A stretch of DNA of 5,892 bases from Limnohabitans sp. (GTDB taxonomy: Bacteria > Pseudomonadota > Gammaproteobacteria > Burkholderiales > Burkholderiaceae_C): contig VEQI01000222.1 of the NCBI GenBank assembly GCA_018883305.1, positions 1 through 5,892 of the forward strand, given 5' to 3'. The notes beneath the pieces are model-generated. The model was not told where the DNA came from and ran no database searches. It worked only from the letters and a program-made list of their open reading frames with translations. The position numbers and the translations under genes are program-made. Positions 1 through 4,947 of the stretch are shown here, piece by piece; the stretch's first letter is position 1; each line of letters begins with the position of its first letter.

Positions 1-413
1 CGGGCCTGATCCGACTGGGTGAAGGCGAGCTGCGCTCGGGCGGACAGCGTCGCCCTTCCATTCTGGCCGATGCCTTGGAGGCTTTGATTGGTGCCGTGTT
101 TCTCGACGCCGGCTACCAGCAGGCCGAGTCACTGGTGACGCGCCTGTTTGAAAAAGTGGAGATCACACCCACCATGTCTGCCGCCACCAAGGATCCCAAG
201 ACCCAGTTGCAGGAATGGCTGCAGGCGCGCCGACACCAGTTGCCTATTTACCGCGTGGTGGGCACCCTGGGCGCGGCGCATCAGCAAACTTTCGATGTGG
301 AGTGTGAAGTGCCCGAGTTGGGCCTGAGTGAACGCGGCATTGGCGGCTCACGCCGGGCCGGTGAACAGGCCGCGGCGCAAGCCATGTTGCAAGTGCTGGC
401 GGAACACAAGTGA
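1..413 (+). CDS. rnc: Ribonuclease III, C-terminal part (5' end outside window)
   Basis: RNase III cleaves double-stranded RNA, processing rRNA precursors and some mRNAs in the cytoplasm. The reading frame is already open at the window edge (first full codon at 3), and 136 residues are visible. They begin near the end of the nuclease domain, where LADALEALIGAVFLD matches the second RNase III signature. Its Asp (69-71) and Glu (78-80) align with the metal-binding D114 and E117 of the E. coli enzyme, so the visible part of the active site is intact. A double-stranded RNA-binding domain follows, from DPKTQLQEWLQ (visible residue 64) to the C-terminus, including the SRRAGEQAAAQAML helix. The signature motif with the first catalytic acidic residues lies upstream of the window. 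The stop TGA (411-413) shares its last base with the era ATG, so the two genes are probably translationally coupled. Confidence 0.96.
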   Translation, partial: GLIRLGEGELRSGGQRRPSILADALEALIGAVFLDAGYQQAESLVTRLFEKVEITPTMSAATKDPKTQLQEWLQARRHQLPIYRVVGTLGAAHQQTFDVECEVPELGLSERGIGGSRRAGEQAAAQAMLQVLAEHK

Positions 414-1408
414 TGACTGACATGGCCGATCTTCCCAAGGACGCAGCGCCGCTGCCTGAACCCACACCGGCGCAAGCGTCAGCGGTGGGAGATGCCCTGG
501 CCGCCGCGCCCGGTGGCCAACGCTGTGGCCTGGTTGCCATCGTTGGCCGTCCCAATGTGGGCAAGTCCACCTTGCTCAACGCACTGGTGGGGCAAAAAAT
601 CAGCATCACCTCGCGCAAGGCACAGACCACCCGCCACCGCATCACGGGCATCCGCACCGAGGGGCAGACCCAGTTCATCTTTGTCGACACACCTGGTTTT
701 CAAACCCACCATAACAACGCCTTGAACCGTTCGCTCAATAAAACCGTGCTGGGTGCGGTCGGGGATGTGGATCTGGTGCTGTTTGTCGTCGAGGCCGGAC
801 ACTTTTCAATGGCCGATGCCAAGGTGCTGTCGCTGCTCTCGCGGGACACGCCAGTCATCCTGGTGGCCAACAAGCTTGACCGAGTGCATCGTCGTGGCGA
901 AATCGCGCCCTGGCTGCGCGACATGCAGTCACGCCATCCGTTTGCCGAGTTCATGCCCATGTCGGCCAAACAGGCCAAGGACATCGAGCGTTTGCTGGCC
1001 GTGTGTCAAAACTACTTGCCCGAGCAGCCCTGGTGGTATGCCGAGGACGAGTTGACCGACCGCAGCGAGCGTTTTCTGGCCAGCGAGATCATCCGCGAAA
1101 AGCTGTTCCGTCTGACCGGTGATGAACTGCCCTATACCTCCACAGTGGTCATCGACAACTTCACCGAGGAGCCGGGTAAAACCGTCAGTCGCATGGTTCG
1201 CATCAGTGCCACCCTCGTGGTGGAGCGCGATGGCCACAAAGCCATGGTGATTGGTGAAAAGGGTGAGCGACTCAAGCGCATTGGCACCGAGGCTCGCCAG
1301 GAGCTGGAAAAGCTGCTTGACGCCAAGGTGTTTCTGGAACTGTGGGTCAAGGTCCGCTCGGGCTGGGCGGACGACGAAGCGCGGGTGCGCAGCTTTGGCT
1401 ACGAGTAA
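413..1408 (+). CDS. era: GTPase Era
   Basis: Era is an essential GTPase that binds the 3' end of 16S rRNA and helps 30S subunit maturation; it may associate with the inner membrane. From the ATG at 413 the protein has 331 residues. The GTPase motifs are complete: G1 GRPNVGKS (45-52), the Era switch region KAQTTRHRI (69-77), G3 DTPG (92-95), G4 NKLD (153-156) and G5 SAK (184-186). The C-terminal KH domain has its GEKG loop at 281-284 and ends in the family's VKVRSGWADDEARVRSFGY. I chose ATG 413, which overlaps the rnc stop (TGATG). GTG 410 and ATG 422 are also possible starts. About 44 residues precede G1, roughly 30 more than in E. coli Era, and this extension is rich in Ala and Pro. A weak GGA at 401-403 is the only Shine-Dalgarno-like match. 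Confidence 0.97.
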   Translation: MTDMADLPKDAAPLPEPTPAQASAVGDALAAAPGGQRCGLVAIVGRPNVGKSTLLNALVGQKISITSRKAQTTRHRITGIRTEGQTQFIFVDTPGFQTHHNNALNRSLNKTVLGAVGDVDLVLFVVEAGHFSMADAKVLSLLSRDTPVILVANKLDRVHRRGEIAPWLRDMQSRHPFAEFMPMSAKQAKDIERLLAVCQNYLPEQPWWYAEDELTDRSERFLASEIIREKLFRLTGDELPYTSTVVIDNFTEEPGKTVSRMVRISATLVVERDGHKAMVIGEKGERLKRIGTEARQELEKLLDAKVFLELWVKVRSGWADDEARVRSFGYE

Positions 1409-2201
1409 GTCACGCGCTTCCAACCGCATCAGCAGCGAACCCGCGTTCGTCCTGCACCGCTATCCCTGGAGTGAATCCAGCCTGGTGCTTGAAGTTTTCA
1501 CTCGCCACCATGGCCGCATTGCTTTGATGGCACGCGGTGCGCGCCGTCCCACCTCCAATTTCCGCCCGGTACTGCTGCCCTTGCAGCCGCTGCGCCTGGA
1601 CTACGGTGGTGACAGCGAGGTGCGCTCTCTCAAAGGTGCGGAATGGGTGGGCGGACACGTCATGCCACGTGGCGAGGCGTTGCTCTCGGGCTACTACCTC
1701 AACGAGTTGCTGATGCGCCTCTTGGCGCGCGACGATCCGCACCCTGCTTTATTTGACCTGTACCGACAGACCGTGCACGTGCTGGCCACCGAAACCGCGC
1801 CAGCCATGACGTCGGTGTTGCGAGCCTTTGAATTGCTGCTGCTGCGTGACATCGGCCTGCTGCCAGCGCTGGATCAACAGACGCTCACCCTGCAGCCCTT
1901 GCAGCCAGATCAGGCGTATGAGCTCTCGGCAGAGGGCGGGCTGCGACAGTGGCTCCGCGGGCAAGACGAGGTCTCTGCCGCATCCTCCGCCCGTGGCATG
2001 GTGATGGGGCAGGCTTGGTCGGATTTGCAGTCGGCCCTGGAGGGCGACGTCCCCTGGCTGGACACGTTGCGTGTGTGTGCCCATCTCACCACCGAGGCGC
2101 GAGCCGCTTTGCAAACCCAGTTGCGGGCCTTGTTGCATCACCATTGTGGCGTGACCACCCTGCGTACGCGACAATTGATGATGGAATTGCAGTCGTTGTG
2201 A
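1395..2201 (+). CDS. recO: DNA repair protein RecO
   Basis: RecO acts with RecR to load RecA on SSB-coated DNA and to anneal strands in RecF-pathway recombinational repair. From TTG 1395 the product has 268 residues, within the usual range. The N-terminal OB-fold is recognisable from EPAFVLHRYPWSESSLVLEVFTRHHG (about residues 15-40) and the basic ARGARRP segment (46-52). The helical C-terminal region ends in the family-like LRTRQLMMEL. There is no four-cysteine zinc finger; some RecO proteins have one and others, such as that of E. coli, do not. No ATG or GTG is available near the conserved N-terminus. The first in-frame ATG would delete about 44 residues of the OB-fold, so TTG 1395, 14 bases inside era, is the best start. 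No strong Shine-Dalgarno precedes it, so translation probably depends on ribosomes finishing era. The family call is strong; the exact start is inferred. Confidence 0.9.
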   Translation: MATSKSRASNRISSEPAFVLHRYPWSESSLVLEVFTRHHGRIALMARGARRPTSNFRPVLLPLQPLRLDYGGDSEVRSLKGAEWVGGHVMPRGEALLSGYYLNELLMRLLARDDPHPALFDLYRQTVHVLATETAPAMTSVLRAFELLLLRDIGLLPALDQQTLTLQPLQPDQAYELSAEGGLRQWLRGQDEVSAASSARGMVMGQAWSDLQSALEGDVPWLDTLRVCAHLTTEARAALQTQLRALLHHHCGVTTLRTRQLMMELQSL

Positions 2202-2261
2202 CCCACGATGTAACGCTGACTTCCCTGTTTCCCTTTTGCTGATTGTTTCTTCCTGACTGCC

Positions 2262-3002
2262 ATGTCCACCGCTCTGTCTGTCAATCTCAACAAGGTGGCC
2301 CTGATTCGCAACACGCGGCATCTGGGCATTCCCAGTGTGACCAAGGCGGCCACGCTGTGTCTGCAAGCGGGGGCTCATGGGATCACGGTGCATCCACGTC
2401 CCGATGCACGCCACATCCGCCCTGACGATGTGCCGGCGCTATCTGGCCTTCTGCGCCAATGGCCTGGACGGGAATTCAACATCGAGGGCAATCCGTTTCA
2501 CAACCTGATGGACTTTGTGCTGACCTTGAAGCCCGATCAGGCCACCTTCGTGCCCGACAGCGAGGGCCAGTTCACCAGTGACCATGGCTGGCGCTTCCCG
2601 CAAGACGCCGAGCGTTTGCGCTCTGTCATTGCCCAGGCCAAAGCCGCTGGCGTGCGGGTGAGCTTGTTCATGGATCCCGAACCTGAGCAGATGTCCCAGG
2701 CCCGCGCTGTGGGTGCGGATCGGGTCGAACTTTACACGGAGCCTTATGCACAGGCCTTTGGCACACCGAGGCAAGCCGAGGTGCTGGCTCGCTACCGCGA
2801 CAGCGTTCATGCTGCCCGTGCGGTCGGCCTGGGTGTGAATGCCGGGCACGACCTCAATCGGGATAACCTGGGCCCGTTCTTGAGTGGCGTGGGACAGGTG
2901 GACGAAGTCTCCATTGGCCACGCCCTGATTGCTGACGCGCTTGAACTGGGCTACGCCCAGACCGTTCGCGCCTACCTGGCCTGCATCCCGGGTCGCGCAT
3001 GA
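2262..3002 (+). CDS. pdxJ: Pyridoxine 5'-phosphate synthase, variant PdxJ type
   Basis: PdxJ condenses 1-deoxy-D-xylulose 5-phosphate (DXP) with 3-amino-2-oxopropyl phosphate to give pyridoxine 5'-phosphate, the ring-forming step of the DXP-dependent vitamin B6 pathway. The 246-residue product covers the whole TIM-barrel family. Likely active-site residues, aligned by eye to E. coli PdxJ, are H44, R46 and H51 (TVHPRPDARHI), E75 (EFNIEG), T105, H196 (VNAGHDL) and G219-H220. The N-terminal motif, usually V-N-I-D-H, reads V-N-L-N-K (7-11), so two residues that contact DXP in E. coli are changed. TVHPRPD, FNIEGNP and ELYTEPYA resemble the PdxJ form I know from Bacteroidetes more than the E. coli or Burkholderia form. 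The start is the first ATG matching the family N-terminus. No Shine-Dalgarno is visible, and the preceding 60 bases are pyrimidine-rich. The stop overlaps the acpS ATG (ATGA). Confidence 0.94.
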   Translation: MSTALSVNLNKVALIRNTRHLGIPSVTKAATLCLQAGAHGITVHPRPDARHIRPDDVPALSGLLRQWPGREFNIEGNPFHNLMDFVLTLKPDQATFVPDSEGQFTSDHGWRFPQDAERLRSVIAQAKAAGVRVSLFMDPEPEQMSQARAVGADRVELYTEPYAQAFGTPRQAEVLARYRDSVHAARAVGLGVNAGHDLNRDNLGPFLSGVGQVDEVSIGHALIADALELGYAQTVRAYLACIPGRA

Positions 3003-3400
3003 TTTACGGCATTGGCACCGACATCTGCGATGTGCGCCGCATTCGCGCCTCGCTGGAACGCCATGGCGAGCGCTTTGCCGCCAAGATCCTCTCCGACCAC
3101 GAAATGACCACCTGGCGCCAGCGCAGTGCACGCTGGCCCGAGCGTGGTGTGCGCTACCTGGCCACCCGTTTTTCAGCCAAGGAGGCCTTCAGCAAGGCTA
3201 TTGGCCTGGGCATGCGCATGCCCATGACCTGGCGCTTGTGCGAAGTGGGCAAGCTGCCCACCGGGCAGCCCATCATCGTGCTGCATGGCGTGCTCAAGGA
3301 TTGGTGCGAGGCGCGTGGCTTGCAGGCCCGTGTCAGCGTGACCGATGAGACCGACTATGCGGCCAGTTTCGTCATCGTCGAGCAAATGCCGCAGGCATAG
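2999..3400 (+). CDS. acpS: Holo-[acyl-carrier-protein] synthase
   Basis: AcpS transfers the 4'-phosphopantetheine arm of coenzyme A to the serine of acyl carrier protein, which activates fatty-acid synthesis. The 133-residue length is typical. MIYGIGTDICDVRRI carries the conserved magnesium-binding Asp (D8). RFSAKEAFSKAIG (57-69) contains the second metal ligand, E62, in the family's F-x-x-K-E-A motif. The C-terminal SVTDETDYAASFVIVE matches the usual end strand. The ATG overlaps the pdxJ stop (ATGA, 2999-3002), a strong sign of translational coupling, and no separate Shine-Dalgarno is seen. Pairing of pdxJ with acpS is a classic proteobacterial gene order. Two inverted repeats inside the gene (3207-3224 and 3245-3261) are noted separately. 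Confidence 0.97.
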   Translation: MIYGIGTDICDVRRIRASLERHGERFAAKILSDHEMTTWRQRSARWPERGVRYLATRFSAKEAFSKAIGLGMRMPMTWRLCEVGKLPTGQPIIVLHGVLKDWCEARGLQARVSVTDETDYAASFVIVEQMPQA

Positions 3401-3443
3401 CAGGCGACGCTGATCCACTCATGTCTATTTTCCAGTGCACACC

Positions 3444-4538
3444 ATGACGCTTCACGCACCGCTCATTCTTGACATCGCTGGTACCGAGCTCACCGCCACG
3501 GACCGCCGTCGCTTGGCCCACCCGTTGACGGGCGGCATGATTTTGTTTTCGCGCAATTGGCGTGACCGAGCCCAGCTCACCGCGTTATGCCAGGACATCA
3601 AGTCCATTCGTTCCGATTTGCTGATTTGTGTGGACCATGAGGGCGGACGTGTGCAACGCTTCCGTACCGACGGGTTCACCCATTTGCCGCCCATGCGTGT
3701 GTTGGGTGAACAGTGGATGCGGGCTGATGAGAAGCAGCCTGGCGTTGGCGCGATGGAGGCTACCCGCGCTGCCACCGCTTGTGGCTTTGTATTGGCCAGT
3801 GAATTGCGTGCCTGCGGCGTGGATTTCAGCTTCACCCCGGTGCTCGATCTGGATCACGGCAGCAGCAGCGTGATTGGCGACCGCGCCTTCCACCGAGACC
3901 CGCGTGTGGTGAGTGTGTTGGCCAAGAGCCTGATGCATGGCTTGCTGCAAGCGGGCATGGCCTCGTGTGGCAAACACTTCCCCGGACACGGCTTTGTGCG
4001 TGCCGATTCGCACACCGAGATTCCGGTGGATCGCCGCTCGCTCAAGGCCATCATGCAAGACGATGCCAAGCCCTACGAATGGCTGGGTGGTTCGGTGGCC
4101 AGCGTGATGCCCGCGCATGTCATTTATCCGAAAGTGGATGCTCTGCCGGCGGGTTTTTCCTCGCGCTGGTTGCAGGACATCCTGCGCCACCAACTGGGTT
4201 TCACCGGGGCCATCTTCAGCGATGATTTGTCGATGGAAGGTGCGCGCCGGCTCCACGGTCGGGTGGTGAGCTACACCGAGGCCGCTGTGGCCGCCTTGCG
4301 CGCGGGCTGCGACCTGGTGCTGCTGTGCAATCAAAGTACGCCTTCCAGCGAAGGGGCCGGGCGTGCCGTGGATGAATTGCTGGATGGGCTGGCCGAAACG
4401 CTGCTCAAGGGTGCCTGGCTGGCCAGCGAGGCCAGCGAATGTCGTCGGCAGGCACTGCTACCGCGCTTCCAGGCCCCGACCTGGGATCAATTGATGACGC
4501 AGCCCGACTACTTGCAGGCCTTGTCTGAATTGCCCTGA
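3444..4538 (+). CDS. nagZ: Beta-N-acetylhexosaminidase NagZ
   Basis: NagZ is a cytoplasmic glycoside hydrolase of family 3. It removes N-acetylglucosamine from GlcNAc-1,6-anhydroMurNAc peptides during peptidoglycan recycling; in many Gram-negatives its products induce AmpC beta-lactamase. From ATG 3444 it has 364 residues, somewhat longer than E. coli NagZ (about 340). Visible landmarks are VDHEGGRVQRF (D64), the KHFPGHG segment (177-183), the mobile loop D188-S-H190 that supplies the acid/base His-Asp pair, and FSDDLSMEGA, whose first Asp (D260) is the expected nucleophile. All key residues are present, so the enzyme should be active. An in-frame GTG at 3435 would add three residues; I prefer the ATG because the family N-terminus begins near LHAPLILDI. 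No Shine-Dalgarno is visible before either start. Near the C-terminus a tandem 9-base repeat (4421-4438) encodes the repeated Ala-Ser-Glu. Confidence 0.96.
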   Translation: MTLHAPLILDIAGTELTATDRRRLAHPLTGGMILFSRNWRDRAQLTALCQDIKSIRSDLLICVDHEGGRVQRFRTDGFTHLPPMRVLGEQWMRADEKQPGVGAMEATRAATACGFVLASELRACGVDFSFTPVLDLDHGSSSVIGDRAFHRDPRVVSVLAKSLMHGLLQAGMASCGKHFPGHGFVRADSHTEIPVDRRSLKAIMQDDAKPYEWLGGSVASVMPAHVIYPKVDALPAGFSSRWLQDILRHQLGFTGAIFSDDLSMEGARRLHGRVVSYTEAAVAALRAGCDLVLLCNQSTPSSEGAGRAVDELLDGLAETLLKGAWLASEASECRRQALLPRFQAPTWDQLMTQPDYLQALSELP

Positions 4539-4602
4539 GGGCGGTCGCGAATGCCCGCCTGGCAATGACCCCGCCCGGCGCATGCGTTCCCTTTGCCCTC
4601 GG

Positions 4603-4629
4603 TTTTCATGGGTGTCAAAAGGGTAAAAT
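4603..4629 (+). promoter_or_regulatory. Predicted sigma70-type promoter for the small Cys4 gene
   Basis: TAAAAT at 4624-4629 matches five of six bases of the -10 consensus and sits in a locally AT-rich patch of an otherwise GC-rich gap. TTTTCA at 4603-4608 matches four of six bases of the -35 consensus, with a 15-base spacer that is shorter than ideal. Transcription would start near 4636, about 48 bases before the GTG start at 4684. The position between nagZ and a gene with a strong Shine-Dalgarno supports the call. It is an inference from sequence only. Confidence 0.5.
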
Positions 4630-4631
4630 TA

Positions 4632-4657
4632 GGCCTTCGCCGGTGCAAAGCAAGGCC
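4632..4657 (+). other. Inverted repeat in the leader of the small Cys4 gene
   Basis: GGCCTT (4632-4637) is the exact reverse complement of AAGGCC (4652-4657). With a single bulged C the stem continues by two more pairs (GC 4639-4640 with GC 4650-4651), leaving a 9-base loop. A competing pairing is GCCGG (4639-4643) with CCGGC (4656-4660). The hairpin ends 15 bases before the Shine-Dalgarno. If transcription starts near 4636, most of the first stem's left arm would be missing and only the second pairing could form, so its role is uncertain. Confidence 0.3.
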
Positions 4658-4672
4658 GGCAGTGAGACAACC

Positions 4673-4679
4673 AAGGAAG
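4673..4679 (+). promoter_or_regulatory. Shine-Dalgarno site of the small Cys4 gene
   Basis: AAGGAAG lies just upstream of GTG 4684, with six bases between AAGGA and the start codon. This is the clearest ribosome binding site in the window. It fixes the GTG as the start, since no competing in-frame ATG lies upstream and the next in-frame ATG is 28 codons further in. Confidence 0.75.
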
Positions 4680-4683
4680 TTTT

Positions 4684-4902
4684 GTGGCGACCAAATCTGG
4701 AAAAACCCAAGTCGATTCGACGGGTCTGCGCTTCACCAGCCGGGAAAACGGCTCCCCCTTTGTCGGCATGGGCAAAGTCGGTGAAACCATGTCGTGCATC
4801 AAGTGCGGTCTGCACAAGCCCCGCCGCCTAGGCAGCCAACGTCGTTTTGCGGGTGGACTGGCTTTCTTCTGTCACGACTGCAAGCCGCCGCAACCCAAGT
4901 GA
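4684..4902 (+). CDS. Small basic four-cysteine (zinc-ribbon-like) protein, unknown function
   Basis: I do not recognise a named family. The 72-residue product starts at GTG 4684 behind a strong Shine-Dalgarno and a likely promoter, and has no signal peptide or membrane segment. It contains C38-x2-C41 and C63-x2-C66 separated by 21 residues, the spacing of a small zinc ribbon or knuckle; H44 and H64 are nearby. The N-terminal third (TKSGKTQVDSTGLRFTSREN) is polar and the centre is basic (HKPRRLGSQRR), which could suit nucleic-acid or ribosome contact, but that is a guess. The pair GLRFTSRENGSPFVGMG and MSCIKCGLHK reads like a conserved protein rather than chance sequence. It stands apart from the nagZ operon by 145 bases and converges on lysS. 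That it is a gene is well supported; zinc binding is inferred and its function is unknown. Confidence 0.85.
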   Translation: MATKSGKTQVDSTGLRFTSRENGSPFVGMGKVGETMSCIKCGLHKPRRLGSQRRFAGGLAFFCHDCKPPQPK

Positions 4903-4910
4903 TCGCTTGG

Positions 4911-4939
4911 GGAAGGTGGCCATTGCCCTGCCACCTTCC
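4911..4939. terminator. Inverted repeat between convergent genes, possible bidirectional terminator
   Basis: GGAAGGTGGC (4911-4920) and GCCACCTTCC (4930-4939) form a perfect 10-bp stem with a 9-base loop. It lies nine bases after the stop of the small Cys4 gene and nine bases beyond the lysS stop on the other strand, the expected place for a shared terminator. Neither side carries a run of T after the stem, so it is not a canonical intrinsic terminator. It may instead stop transcription weakly, protect the 3' ends, or act with Rho. Confidence 0.55.
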
Positions 4940-4947
4940 GTGCCCGC

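Noticed and set aside
1749..2414. Open frame of 221 codons on the - strand across recO and the start of pdxJ
   Set aside because: It is antisense to two recognised genes, has low-complexity Gln/Gly/Arg content and no recognisable motif.
2439..3131. Open frame of 230 codons on the - strand opposite pdxJ and acpS
   Set aside because: It is antisense to two genes with intact active sites, and the protein resembles no family I know.
3585..4334. Long open frame of 249 codons on the - strand opposite nagZ
   Set aside because: It lies wholly within nagZ, which has all its catalytic motifs. The translation (many His and Gln, no recognisable domain) is what a GC-rich antisense frame gives.
4421..4438. 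Tandem 9-base repeat GGCCAGCGA in nagZ
   Set aside because: Two short copies encoding Ala-Ser-Glu twice in the variable C-terminal region look like ordinary replication slippage and keep the frame.
4529..4545. Short palindrome GCCCTGAGGGC around the nagZ stop as a terminator
   Set aside because: The core stem is only four pairs, extended by wobbles, with no T-run after it. This is too weak to call.
4565..4831. Open frame on the + strand overlapping the start of the small Cys4 gene
   Set aside because: It has no ribosome site and runs through the promoter and leader region. The alternative frame with the four cysteines has a clear Shine-Dalgarno and protein-like composition.
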